DNA from: Ga0077553 sp038215275
GTDB taxonomy: Bacteria; Acidobacteriota; Terriglobia; Bryobacterales; Bryobacteraceae
Length of the DNA stretch: 16,801 bases
NCBI GenBank assembly: GCA_038215275.1
Contig: JBBQRA010000132.1
Span: 1-16,801, forward strand
Direction of reading: 5' to 3'
Each line of letters begins with the position of its first letter. Within the stretch, counting starts at the first letter, position 1. This document shows, piece by piece, positions 1-8,293 of this stretch. The translations under genes and the position numbers were made by a program. The notes under the pieces are model-generated. The model was given only the letters and a program-made list of their open reading frames with translations, did not search any database and was not told where the DNA came from.

Positions 1-87
1 GGACGCCAACTTCTCCAGCCCGATATCCCCAGCCTCGTAGGCGGATACGAACTTTTCACGCAGATCATCTGAGTATGGTCGCGCCAT
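1..87 (-). CDS. IS630-family transposase, N-terminal part (cut by the window edge)
   Basis: The minus strand from ATG at 87 to the edge reads 29 codons without a stop. The product begins MARPYSDDLREKFVSAYEAG and continues to GLEKLAS, the typical opening of the helix-turn-helix domain of IS630-type transposases. In intact members this domain binds the element ends and is followed by a DDE catalytic domain that cuts and joins DNA at TA targets. Only the N-terminus is visible, so I cannot tell whether the element is complete or a fragment. A weak GGCGG ribosome-binding sequence lies about 9 bases upstream of the start. The outer end of the element should lie between 88 and about 180, but I could not identify its terminal repeat without the other end. 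Confidence 0.7.
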   Translation of the reverse strand, partial: MARPYSDDLREKFVSAYEAGDIGLEKLAS

Positions 88-184
88 ATCGATTTGCCGC
101 CAAAAATCCAGAGCCCCTCTAGTATGTCAGGTTTTGCTCTAGTCATTCAATATTCATGGGCTGCACGCTACCATTGTGTAGCCT
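88..184. other. Intergenic stretch between transposase and receptor gene
   Basis: This stretch is more AT-rich than its surroundings and separates two divergent genes. It contains a short direct repeat CTCTAGT (117-123 and 137-143). A weak promoter candidate for the receptor gene is TTCAAT (146-151), 17 bases, then TACCAT (169-174). No convincing Shine-Dalgarno sequence precedes the receptor ATG. It probably holds one end of the insertion sequence. Both the promoter and the IS end are inference. Confidence 0.3.
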
Positions 185-3100
185 ATGAGTAGAATCTCGT
201 CTTTTGTGCTGGCCTTCATGGCCTTGCCCCTTTGTGCCCAGTTTGACTCCGCCACCGTCCTCGGCGTCGTTCGCGACCCGTCCGGTCTCGGCGTCCCCAA
301 CGCCAAACTGAAGCTCACCAACGTTCGCACGGGCGTCGAAGCCTCGTCAGAATCTGATGGCTCCGGAACCTATCAGTTCCTGACCGTCCGCGTCGGCCGA
401 TACAAGATCGCCGCCGAAGCCGCCGGCTTCAAAACCGCGGTCGCCCAGGAGTTCGAGGTCACAGTCAACGCGCGCCAGCGTGTCGACCTTCAACTCGAAG
501 TCGGCGCCACCACCGAAAGCGTCACTATCAACGCTGCTGCCCAGATCCTCGAAACGGACACCAGTTCCCGCGGCACCGTCGTCGGCACCCAGCAGATCGT
601 CAACCTCCCCCTGAATGGCCGCGCCTACGCCGACCTCGCCTTGCTCGCCCCCGGCGTCCGCCGCAGCGGCATCGCCACTTCCCGCGATGCATCCTTCAAT
701 GTAAACGGCATGCGCAGTTCGCAGAACAACTTCGTCGTCGACGGCGTGGACAACAACTCCTACGGAACCTCAAACCAAGGTTTCTCCAATCAGGTCGTCC
801 AGATTACGCCTGACGCCGTACAGGAGTTCCGCCTCGAGACCAGCAACTTCTCGGCCGAGTTCGGCCGCGCCGGCGGCGCTGTCATCAACGCTTCCATCCG
901 CAGCGGCACCAACGATCTCCACGCCTCCGCCTGGGAGTATCTCCGCAACACCTCGCTGAACGCCACCGGCTTCTTCAAGCCCGTAAACAATCAGAAGCCG
1001 ACTCTGATTCAGAACCAGTTCGGCGTTGCCATGGGTGGAGCCCTTGTCAAGAACAAGATGTTCGTGTTCGGCGACTACGAAGGCTTCCGCCGCGTTAGCC
1101 GCACCATCACTTACGCCACGCTTCCCAGTCTCGACATGCGCCAAGGAAACATGGGCATCCCCATCCGGAACCCCTACACTGGCGAGGTCTATACGAACGG
1201 CATCATCCCGGCCAGCGCCATTCAGCGTTCGGCCCGCGAGATCCTAGCCGATCTCCCAGCCCCCAACCGCATCGGCGCCGGCCCCCTCGGCGTCGGCAAC
1301 AACTTCGAATCGCAGCCCCGCCGCAGCGACCAGAACGACAAAGGCGACATCCGCTACGACCAATACTTCAACGACAAATGGACCGCCTTCGTCCGCTACA
1401 GCCACCGGCTGATGAACAATTTGGAACCGCCGTCGATCCCCGGTCCTTCCGGCGGCGACGCGAACGGCACTGTTCGGGTTCGCAATGAGCAGATGGCCAT
1501 CGGCACCACCTATACCATCAACCCCACTTCGCTGATCGAGATCCGTACTGGCATCTCCCGCACTGAAGGCGGCAAGTTCCCCCTCTTCGTCGGCACGCCC
1601 ACGATCGGCGAACGCTTTGGCATCCCGAACATCCCCAACGACCCTCGGTTCACCGGCGGCGTGATGAGTAACGGCATTAACGGATTCACGACCCTTGGCG
1701 TCCAGAGTTCGAACCCCCAATTCCAGAACCCCTTCGTTATCAATCCGAAGGTGAACTATTCGAAGATCTTGAGCAAGCACAGCATCAAGGCCGGCTACGA
1801 GTATCAGAGCATCGATACCGATATCGACGACTTCAACCCGAAGTACGGAACCAGCGGCTACAGCGGGCGCTTCTCACAAGCCCCTGGTACGCCTAATGAC
1901 GATCGCCAGTTCGTTTCCGATTACCTGTTCGGCGCCCGCTCGAATTACTCGCTCAACACGGCGACGATCGTCAATTACCGGCAGCGGATGCACTTCCTGT
2001 ACCTGCAGGACGACTTCAAGGTCTCCCGTCGGCTCACGCTCAACCTCGGTCTCCGCTATGAGTTCGCCACTCCGCAATGGGAGGGAGCCAATCGTCTAGC
2101 CAACTTCGATCCGTCGAACAATTCCGTAGTCCTGGCCAAGGAAGGCTCGCTCCGCGACCGCTCCCTGGTCAACCCGGACCGCAATAACCTGGGACCTCGC
2201 ATCGGCGCGGCCTACACGGTGAACGACAAGACCGTCATCCGCGCCGCCTTTGGCGGCAGCTACATCCACTTCAACCGGCTCGGTGGCGAAAACCTTTTGG
2301 CCTACAATCTTCCGTTCATTCTGAACCCGAACATAAACCAGGTGGCTCCTGCCGTTCCCAATGGCGGCCAGCAACTCTGCCCGTCCAGTGGAAACTACAA
2401 CCCGGCTACCTGTTTCCTGCCGTTTGGACGCGGCTTCCCGAACAACTTCCTCGACATCTCGAACGTGCGTACGAATACAGTTCGCACCAACCAGATTCCG
2501 TTCGATCTGCCTTCGGCTTCGGTGAAGAGCACCCACTTCACCATCCAGCGCCAGATTGCGGAAGGTCTTGTCCTTGACGTCGGCTACGTTGGCACCTTCG
2601 GCCGCAACATGATGATCCTGGGGGATCTCAACACCGCCCGGGTCAACCAGCCCGGCCAGAATCTGCCGGTTGACGCCCGCCGGCCCATCCAGGGCTTCAG
2701 CTACATTCAGTCGGCCTTCCCCGGCGGCTTCCTCGACTACCACGCCTTCCAAGCCAAGGTCGAACGGAAGTTTGCCAGCGGGTTCTACTTCCTGAACTCG
2801 TTCACGTGGTCCAAGGCCATTGACAACGCTTCTGGTCACCTCGAAGCGCAGAACGGCGACAATAGCCGCGTCAACTACGAGAACCTCGCCGCCGAGAAGG
2901 GTCTGAGCGGTTACGACCAGCCCTTCAACAACGTGACGACGTTCCTCTACGACCTGCCTTTTGGCAAGGGCCGTTCCTTCGGCTCGGATTGGAACAAAGC
3001 GGCGGACCTCGTCGCTGGCGGCTGGCGGCTTTCGGCGATTAATTTCGCCAGCAGCGGCACCCCCGTAAACCTGAGCTGGGGCCCCTCGGCGCAGTTCCAG

Positions 3101-3472
3101 GTGAGCGGTGCGCCGACGTACCGGCCGAACATCACGGGTGACCCGCTCGTCCCCGAAGGCCAGCGCAGCATCCAACGCTGGCTCGATCCGACGGTAGTTT
3201 CCATCCCCACGGATCCGCGCTTCCCCTTCGGCAACGCCGGCCGCAACATCGTCCGCGGTCCGTCGCTCCACCAGATGAACTTCGGTCTCCACAAGGACTT
3301 CCACATAACCGAGAAGTTCAAGACGGAGTTCCGCATGGAAGCTTTTAACTTCTTCAACAAGACCAACCTTGGCAACCCGAACGGCAACCGCTCGGCGGGT
3401 GGCTTTGGCACCATCACCGGCTTGAACGGTCCGGCGCGCGAAATCCAATTCGCGCTCCGCCTCGCGTTCTAG
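185..3472 (+). CDS. TonB-dependent outer-membrane receptor, Oar-like, with N-terminal carboxypeptidase-regulatory domain
   Basis: The predicted product is 1,095 residues. It has a short signal peptide (about 1-18, ending LCA before QF), a carboxypeptidase-regulatory-like beta-sandwich (about 23-104, with GVVRDPSGLGVPNAKLKLTN), a plug domain (about 115-235, with LPLNGRAYADLALLAPGV and NVNGMRSSQNNFVVDGVDNN), and a long beta-barrel ending in a C-terminal phenylalanine. This layout and length fit the large acidobacterial Oar/SusC-like receptor group, which is thought to import or bind large substrates, often glycans, across the outer membrane using TonB energy. No SusD-type partner lies nearby, so the substrate cannot be named. 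The gene stands alone; the next frame downstream is a decayed regulator. No inactivating change is visible. Confidence 0.93.
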   Translation: MSRISSFVLAFMALPLCAQFDSATVLGVVRDPSGLGVPNAKLKLTNVRTGVEASSESDGSGTYQFLTVRVGRYKIAAEAAGFKTAVAQEFEVTVNARQRVDLQLEVGATTESVTINAAAQILETDTSSRGTVVGTQQIVNLPLNGRAYADLALLAPGVRRSGIATSRDASFNVNGMRSSQNNFVVDGVDNNSYGTSNQGFSNQVVQITPDAVQEFRLETSNFSAEFGRAGGAVINASIRSGTNDLHASAWEYLRNTSLNATGFFKPVNNQKPTLIQNQFGVAMGGALVKNKMFVFGDYEGFRRVSRTITYATLPSLDMRQGNMGIPIRNPYTGEVYTNGIIPASAIQRSAREILADLPAPNRIGAGPLGVGNNFESQPRRSDQNDKGDIRYDQYFNDKWTAFVRYSHRLMNNLEPPSIPGPSGGDANGTVRVRNEQMAIGTTYTINPTSLIEIRTGISRTEGGKFPLFVGTPTIGERFGIPNIPNDPRFTGGVMSNGINGFTTLGVQSSNPQFQNPFVINPKVNYSKILSKHSIKAGYEYQSIDTDIDDFNPKYGTSGYSGRFSQAPGTPNDDRQFVSDYLFGARSNYSLNTATIVNYRQRMHFLYLQDDFKVSRRLTLNLGLRYEFATPQWEGANRLANFDPSNNSVVLAKEGSLRDRSLVNPDRNNLGPRIGAAYTVNDKTVIRAAFGGSYIHFNRLGGENLLAYNLPFILNPNINQVAPAVPNGGQQLCPSSGNYNPATCFLPFGRGFPNNFLDISNVRTNTVRTNQIPFDLPSASVKSTHFTIQRQIAEGLVLDVGYVGTFGRNMMILGDLNTARVNQPGQNLPVDARRPIQGFSYIQSAFPGGFLDYHAFQAKVERKFASGFYFLNSFTWSKAIDNASGHLEAQNGDNSRVNYENLAAEKGLSGYDQPFNNVTTFLYDLPFGKGRSFGSDWNKAADLVAGGWRLSAINFASSGTPVNLSWGPSAQFQVSGAPTYRPNITGDPLVPEGQRSIQRWLDPTVVSIPTDPRFPFGNAGRNIVRGPSLHQMNFGLHKDFHITEKFKTEFRMEAFNFFNKTNLGNPNGNRSAGGFGTITGLNGPAREIQFALRLAF

Positions 3473-3487
3473 AGCTAAACCAGCCGC

Positions 3488-3990
3488 ATGCGATTCTGGG
3501 TCGCGCGCGGCACCCCAACCCACATCAAGGAGCAACTGATCTCTCAGTTGCTCCTTGCCATTTTCAGCGGTCGTTTTGCGCACGGCGCGCGGCTTCCCAG
3601 CGTCCGCCAACTCGCCCGGGGCTGGGTCGAGCACCGCCCCGGCAGCGGCGTCTATGTCCGGCCCCAACTCACCCCGCCCACGCTCCATTCGCTCATCGAA
3701 CGCTTCCTCGCCGAAGCGTCCGCCGCCGCCGAACTCTCCGTGCAATGGAACGAACCCATTGGATTCGCGCCTTCCGCCGGTCGCCTCCCCGAAATCAACC
3801 AGCCCGTCTACGCCGTCCGCCTCGTCTCGGTCGAAGAAATGCTGGTCCAGCCCCGGCGTCACCCGTCGACTTTCTGTTCGCGGTTGTCTCGATCTTGCCC
3901 ACTATCCTAAACTGGTCGGCCCGGATTCTCCCTGCCCTCGACGTCTCGCCTGACCCTCATTGCTCCCCGCCACGCTTCGCGCGCGGTTGA
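3488..3990 (+). pseudogene. GntR-family transcriptional regulator, internally deleted and frameshifted
   Basis: The frame from ATG 3488 starts like a GntR winged-helix domain: a THIKEQLISQLL helix followed by GARLPSVRQLARG. It then jumps directly to WVEHRPGSGVYVR, the wing. In intact family members about 20 residues lie between these motifs and include the recognition helix, so DNA binding should be lost. The frame ends at 3910 after SVEEMLVQPRRHPST. The continuation expected for this acidobacterial group (VDFLFAVVS..., ARILPALDVSPD) lies in another frame from about 3857 to 3990, which indicates a frameshift near 3855. The middle of the effector domain is also short. It begins 15 bases after the receptor stop, so it may once have been co-transcribed with it. 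The call as a dead gene rests on motif spacing and the frame change. Confidence 0.75.
3526..3557 (+). terminator. Perfect 14-bp hairpin, possible terminator of the receptor gene
   Basis: CAAGGAGCAACTGA (3526-3539) and TCAGTTGCTCCTTG (3544-3557) are exact reverse complements separated by the 4-base loop TCTC. A short TTTT run follows at 3561-3564. It lies about 54 bases after the receptor stop and inside the beginning of the decayed GntR frame, where it encodes KEQLISQLLL. It could act as an intrinsic terminator for the receptor transcript, although the T-run is short and starts three bases after the stem. The stem is seen directly; the function is inference. Confidence 0.5.
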
Positions 3991-4334
3991 CGGTCCGTCT
4001 CCTCTGCGGCCAGCGGGTGTCCTGCGCCTGGGCCGCCGTCACCGGAGCCACGTTTACCCTCACCAACAACAGCCGCAAATCCAAAACCTTCGCCCGCCAG
4101 CGGATTCGATCGGTCCGCGCCAGCCGGCGCCGCGCACGCGGCCGAGTCCTCGGCGCCCTCATCGGTTTTTACTCCACCCTTGCCGTCGGGGTTGCCGCTA
4201 CCGGCAGTCCCGAAGCCCTCCAAAGCGCTTGGGGCCCCGCTGGGGTCGCCACGGCCGTTGACGGTTACTTCGTTGGCAAGTCCCTCGACCGCGATACGCG
4301 CGCAATTCACGCTCCTCTTCTCCCCCGGATGTGA
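3960..4334 (+). pseudogene. Probable N-terminally truncated Sm-like/glycine-rich hypothetical protein
   Basis: This open frame of 124 residues has only a TTG as upstream start and no clear ribosome-binding site or signal peptide. Residues about 8-50 look like the small beta-barrel pattern in acidobacterial hypothetical proteins (LTVRLLCGQRV, then TLTNNSRKSKTFARQRIRSV). An arginine-rich patch follows, then a hydrophobic glycine/alanine-rich segment (about 62-105, GALIGFYSTLAVGVA and GVATAVDGYFVGKS) that could be membrane-associated. Proteins of this type usually carry a secretion signal, which is missing here, and the frame overlaps the tail of the broken GntR gene by 31 bases. I therefore read it as a remnant, but a short expressed gene cannot be excluded. 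The function of the family is unknown to me. Confidence 0.45.
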
Positions 4335-4363
4335 TTGAATAGCGGGGTAGGTCTTCTATCCGC

Positions 4364-5434
4364 ATGAAACGATTCCTCAGCGTTACCCTCTCTCTCGCCC
4401 TCCTCGCCCTGGCGTGGCATCTCGCCCCGGGCGGGCCCTCGACTGCCCTCGGCCAAGCCGGCAACGTGAGCGGTGACGGCAAGTACAAATTCCGCGTCCT
4501 CTTCAACTCCTCTCACCTCCCCGCCGAAGCGCAGAAGGTCCTAAAGGCGGCGCATGGCGGCTTCGCTATCGACAGCCGCAAGGGAAAAGGTGAGGTCTAT
4601 TTCGCCCTCCCCGGCGCGGGGATCATCCGGATCAGCTCCGACCTGAAAACCACGACGCTTCTGCCCACGGATCCCGCGATGCGGGATACCAACATGCACA
4701 ATGCCCTCTTCTGGAAGACGAAGGACGGCACGCCGCTTCTCTCCTTTCCCGGCAACGCCGCCGCCAAGATTTTCACGACCGGGATCGACGGTAAGCTGAT
4801 TGGCACTCTGAACGCGCCGGCACCGAAGACCGACATGGGCAACCCCACCGCCAACGAATATTTCGCTGGCGGCGGCCCCTTTGTGCCCACTGACGTCGAG
4901 CAACTCGACGGCCTCTTTTACATTCCCACCGGTTACTCAAAACTCGACTACGTCCTGACGGCGAAGATCAACTCCACCAGCCCCTTCGAGGCCACATGGA
5001 ACGCGCTCGCATTCGGCGGCCGTGGGACTGGTCCCGGTCAGCTCGGCACGGGACACGGCGTCACCATCCCCCCGGGCACCACCCGGATTGACGTAGCCGA
5101 CCGCCCGAACTCCGAGATTGACCGCTATAGCCGCACCGGCGAGTACCTCTCCACGTTGAGCCTGCCCAAAGGATCCTTTCCGTGCGACATTCAATACCTG
5201 GACAAGTTCGCCGTTGTCGGCGCGCTCCATGGGCCCGACCGCAGCAAGGGTGCGCCGATCTACCTGCTCGAGAACGACAAGGTGATCTCCACCATAATGC
5301 CGAAGGAGGACCTGGGCCTCTCCAACTTCCAGCACATTCACAACGCGGTGATTAAGAAGCAGGGCGGCAAGCTGTATATCATCGCCCAAGCATGGAACCC
5401 GGGCGACTTCGCCATCCTCGAACAGGTCAAGTAG
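4364..5434 (+). CDS. Secreted NHL/six-bladed beta-propeller-like protein
   Basis: The product is 356 residues. Residues 1-31 form a long signal peptide (MKRF, a hydrophobic core LSVTLSLALLALAW, and a probable cleavage after LGQA). The mature part has repeated strand-rich segments with patterns such as GGFAIDSRKGKGEVYFA, IIRISSDLK, DGKLIGTLN, GHGVTIPPGTTRIDVADR and SEIDRYSRTGEYLSTL. These resemble the blades of NHL-type propellers and peptidyl-alpha-hydroxyglycine lyase-like proteins. Such proteins act outside the cytoplasm as binding scaffolds or lyases, but no catalytic residue set could be confirmed, so no reaction is assigned. The ATG follows a GGGGTAGG stretch that could bind the ribosome. 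The stop is only three bases from the stop of the convergent carbonic anhydrase gene, leaving no room for a terminator between them. Confidence 0.75.
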   Translation: MKRFLSVTLSLALLALAWHLAPGGPSTALGQAGNVSGDGKYKFRVLFNSSHLPAEAQKVLKAAHGGFAIDSRKGKGEVYFALPGAGIIRISSDLKTTTLLPTDPAMRDTNMHNALFWKTKDGTPLLSFPGNAAAKIFTTGIDGKLIGTLNAPAPKTDMGNPTANEYFAGGGPFVPTDVEQLDGLFYIPTGYSKLDYVLTAKINSTSPFEATWNALAFGGRGTGPGQLGTGHGVTIPPGTTRIDVADRPNSEIDRYSRTGEYLSTLSLPKGSFPCDIQYLDKFAVVGALHGPDRSKGAPIYLLENDKVISTIMPKEDLGLSNFQHIHNAVIKKQGGKLYIIAQAWNPGDFAILEQVK

Positions 5435-5437
5435 GGC

Positions 5438-6079
5438 CTAGAACCAGGGCCTATCCGTCAGGTTATAGATCTCGTCCAACTCGTGGAGCCGCTCCTCGAA
5501 GTCGATATCGAGATCTTTGATCAGGCCCGTTTCCAGATCGAAGACCCAGCCGTGTACAGTCGGAATTCGATGTTTGGCATACGACTGCTGCACGGCTGCT
5601 GTTTTGATGACGTTGATGCACTGCTCTATCACGCTGAGTTCCACCAGCCGATCGTAACGGCCCCACCCGTCTTCAATCGCGTTGAGCTCGTTTTTGTGCA
5701 TTCGGTAGACGTCCCGGATGTTTCGCAGCCACGGGTTCAGCAGTCCCAGGTCCTTCGCTTCCATGGCGGCCTTCACCCCGCCGCAATGAGTATGTCCGCA
5801 CACCAGAATGTGCTTTACCTGCAGGTGGGTCACGGCATACTCAATCACGGCAGCGACATTCAGATCGGTGTTCGCCACCACGTTAGCAACGTTCCGGTGG
5901 ACGAACACCTCACCTGGCGGCACTCCTAGAATTTCATCGGCCGGCACGCGGCTATCGGAGCAGCCAATGTAGAGATAGTCCGGGCTATGGTCAGCGGTCA
6001 GTCCGGGGAAGTAACTGGGATCTTTCGCTTTCTCGGCTGCCCAGCGGCGGTTGTATGCGAGCACGTCGTCATAGGTCAT
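5438..6079 (-). CDS. can: Beta-class carbonic anhydrase
   Basis: The 213-residue product interconverts CO2 and bicarbonate in the cytoplasm. The zinc site is complete: C40, D42 and R44 in CSDSR, then H96 and C99 in CGHTHCGG. HRNVAN (61-66) and the closing HGWVFDLETGL are also typical. Length and sequence resemble E. coli Can (about 220 residues). The C40 context YIGC has the glycine seen in type II (allosteric) enzymes. However, the residues matching the E. coli non-catalytic bicarbonate pocket (W39, R64, Y181) appear to be Y37, R62 and F180, so regulation may differ. The gene is divergent from the hybrid kinase, with 100 bases between, and convergent with the propeller gene. The first ATG fits the usual family start. 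Confidence 0.95.
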   Translation of the reverse strand: MTYDDVLAYNRRWAAEKAKDPSYFPGLTADHSPDYLYIGCSDSRVPADEILGVPPGEVFVHRNVANVVANTDLNVAAVIEYAVTHLQVKHILVCGHTHCGGVKAAMEAKDLGLLNPWLRNIRDVYRMHKNELNAIEDGWGRYDRLVELSVIEQCINVIKTAAVQQSYAKHRIPTVHGWVFDLETGLIKDLDIDFEERLHELDEIYNLTDRPWF

Positions 6080-6179
6080 GTAGACATTATTATTCCCTAA
6101 CTTCGCTCAAAATGCACCTTCGTTCGATTGTCTGTTAATCTTTCCTCAACTGCTACCGATACGGTTCTAGGGAGAATCT
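6080..6179. promoter_or_regulatory. Divergent intergenic region between carbonic anhydrase and hybrid kinase genes
   Basis: This 100-base stretch must carry the start signals for both divergent genes. It is AT-richer than its surroundings, with ATTATTATT just upstream of the carbonic anhydrase start and TTGTCTGTTAATC in the middle. GGGAG (6170-6174) lies six bases before the kinase ATG at 6180 and is a good ribosome-binding site. I could not find a consensus sigma-70 promoter with proper spacing in either direction. Confidence 0.4.
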
Positions 6180-8246
6180 ATGGCCCGCGGGCTCCCGCCT
6201 TTCGTTACGACTAGCCGTCTCCGTCTCTTCTGCGCCCTTTGCGGAGTGGCCGCAATTGCGGCGACAGGGTACTTCTGGACGACCAGCTACGAGCTTCCCC
6301 ATCGCCCATTGCGAATCGGCACCTGGCACGGTCCTCCGTTTGAAATCCATGCCGAGGACGGAACCATCAGCGGCCTCGGCCCGGACGTCATCAATGCAGC
6401 GGCCAAGCGCTTAGGGATGCGCATCGAGTGGGTTCGTGCCCCTCGCGGTCCGGAAGAGATGCTGCCTACCGGGGAACTCGATCTTTGGGGCAGCCTGTCG
6501 ATGACCTCGCCACGAGTCAAGAGGCTCTTCTTCACCAGCCCCTGGGCGGAGTCCTACTTTGGACTCATCTTCCTATCGACGGCCACAGCTCCCCGCGAGG
6601 ACGTCATCGGCTTAGTGCGCGCCCCTGTTCCGAACTTCCACATCCGCCAGGTTCGGCCCAACGCTACGATCCGCCAATACCTTAACCGAAATCTTTTGTT
6701 CGACGCCCTCTGCCGGGGCGAAGTCAATCAAGTGTTCATGGACCAGCGGTCTTTCGTGGCACAGGCGATGAACCGCACTCCGGCTTGCCAAGGCGCTGCC
6801 TTCAGCGCGGTCTACCTGCCCAGTTCGAGAACCGAGGTTGGCACCGCCGCGGCCCCAGGCATGGAGGCGCACGCCCTTGCGCTGCGCCGCGAGATCGACC
6901 GCATGGCCGTCGACGGCACTCTCGGCCGCATCACGTCCCGCTATCCCATTGGCTTAGGCAGCACCGACTGGCTCATGCAGCTCGCCGCATCGGAAAGGCG
7001 GGCGCAGTTGCTCCAGTTCGGTATCCTGGCTGCGCTGATCTTCGCCGCCGTTGCTTCCTGGCAAGCCGAAAGGGTGCGTGCCGCCCGCCGCGAGGCTGAG
7101 CGCGCTAACGAGGCGAAGTCAGTATTTCTCGCCACCATGAGCCACGAAATCCGTACGCCCATGAATGGTGTTCTCGGTCTGACCAACCTGCTGCTGGCAA
7201 CCCCTCTCCAGCCAGAGCAACGGGAACTCGGCGCCTCCATTGAATCCTCCGCTCAAGCCCTTTTGAACATTCTGAATAGCGTGCTGGATCTGTCGAAAAT
7301 CGAGGCCGGCAGCTTGGCCCTCGAATCCATCCGGTTCTCTCCCGCCGCACTCACAAACGAGGTGGTGGGTAGTTTTGCGGCGCTCGCCAGCGAGAAGCAT
7401 CTCCGGTTGAATGCCGAGTTCGACCCCAGCGTCCCGGCTTGGCTACTCGGAGACCCTTTCCGCACCCGGCAGATCCTAGTCAACCTAATCGGCAATGCCC
7501 TGAAGTTTACGGACTCGGGCTCGGTCAAGGTCCTGTGGACGGTCCTGGAGCGTCAGGCCGAAAACGCCACACTCCGCTTTGCCGTGATCGATACAGGGGT
7601 CGGTATTGGCTTGGAGAGCCTGGATTTGGTCTTTGAACCCTTTCGCCAAGCCGACGCCACCACGACCCGCCGCTTCGGCGGTACCGGCCTCGGACTCGCG
7701 ATCGCCAAGCGCCTCGCCACGGCCATGGGCGGCAGCCTTGGTGTAACCAGCCGGCCCGGCCACGGCTCTACGTTCACGGTGACCCTGCCCTTTCCTCTAA
7801 CGACGGCGCCCGCCACACCCGAACGCCCGGATGCTCTCTGGCAGCCAGCCAATGGGCAGCGACCCCGGGTCCTGGTCGCCGAAGACAACTTGATCAACCG
7901 ACGGATCGCACAGGCCATCCTCGAACGCTTCGGCTGCGAAGTCGTCAACGCCGCTACTGGGCGGGAGGCCGTCGACCTGCATGCCCGCGAGAGTTTCGAC
8001 TTGATCCTGATGGATTGCCAAATGCCCGAAATGGATGGCTACGCCGCAACGGAAGAGATTCGCCGTCGCGAGGCGGGCAAGCAACAGACACCTATCGTCG
8101 CGATGACCGCCAGCGTCCTGACCGTTGAGCGACAACGATGCCGCGAATGCGGCATGGACGACTTCATCGCGAAACCCTGGCAAGCAAGGGAGTTGGGAAT
8201 AATTCTGGACCGCTGGTGTGGGGCCTCGGCGGGACGGCTCACCTAG
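6180..8246 (+). CDS. Hybrid histidine kinase with periplasmic solute-binding sensor domain and receiver domain
   Basis: The 688-residue product has a first membrane helix (about 14-33), a periplasmic SBP_bac_3-type domain (about 44-257; RIGTWHGPPFEI, GLGPDVINAAAKRLGM, DLWGSLSMTSPR), a second membrane helix (about 277-295), a HisKA domain with phospho-accepting H322 in SHEIRTPMNG, and a HATPase domain (N435/N439 in NLIGNALKFT, D471 in DTGVGIG, then GGTGLGLAIAKRL). It ends in a receiver domain (about 559-680) with phospho-acceptor D612 in LILMDCQMPEMDG and the conserved lysine in IAKPW. The order matches EvgS/BvgS-type sensors, which detect a small molecule in the periplasm. There is no HPt domain and no response regulator in the window, so the output partner is elsewhere. 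The ATG at 6180 has a good GGGAG site upstream. Confidence 0.93.
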   Translation: MARGLPPFVTTSRLRLFCALCGVAAIAATGYFWTTSYELPHRPLRIGTWHGPPFEIHAEDGTISGLGPDVINAAAKRLGMRIEWVRAPRGPEEMLPTGELDLWGSLSMTSPRVKRLFFTSPWAESYFGLIFLSTATAPREDVIGLVRAPVPNFHIRQVRPNATIRQYLNRNLLFDALCRGEVNQVFMDQRSFVAQAMNRTPACQGAAFSAVYLPSSRTEVGTAAAPGMEAHALALRREIDRMAVDGTLGRITSRYPIGLGSTDWLMQLAASERRAQLLQFGILAALIFAAVASWQAERVRAARREAERANEAKSVFLATMSHEIRTPMNGVLGLTNLLLATPLQPEQRELGASIESSAQALLNILNSVLDLSKIEAGSLALESIRFSPAALTNEVVGSFAALASEKHLRLNAEFDPSVPAWLLGDPFRTRQILVNLIGNALKFTDSGSVKVLWTVLERQAENATLRFAVIDTGVGIGLESLDLVFEPFRQADATTTRRFGGTGLGLAIAKRLATAMGGSLGVTSRPGHGSTFTVTLPFPLTTAPATPERPDALWQPANGQRPRVLVAEDNLINRRIAQAILERFGCEVVNAATGREAVDLHARESFDLILMDCQMPEMDGYAATEEIRRREAGKQQTPIVAMTASVLTVERQRCRECGMDDFIAKPWQARELGIILDRWCGASAGRLT

Positions 8247-8293
8247 CATCGAGACGGGCTCCGCATACTTGCTGCTCCGCCTAGAATCCTGGC

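Noticed and set aside
2096..3862. Long minus-strand open frame of 588 codons opposite the receptor gene
   Set aside because: It is antisense to a clearly coding receptor and rich in A, V, E, G and R as expected from reading GC-rich coding DNA backwards. No domain or start signal was recognised.
5433..5453. Direct repeat AGGGCCTA (5433-5440 and 5446-5453) between the convergent propeller and carbonic anhydrase genes
   Set aside because: It is only eight bases, lies across the two stop codons, and has no flanking structure; it is probably chance.
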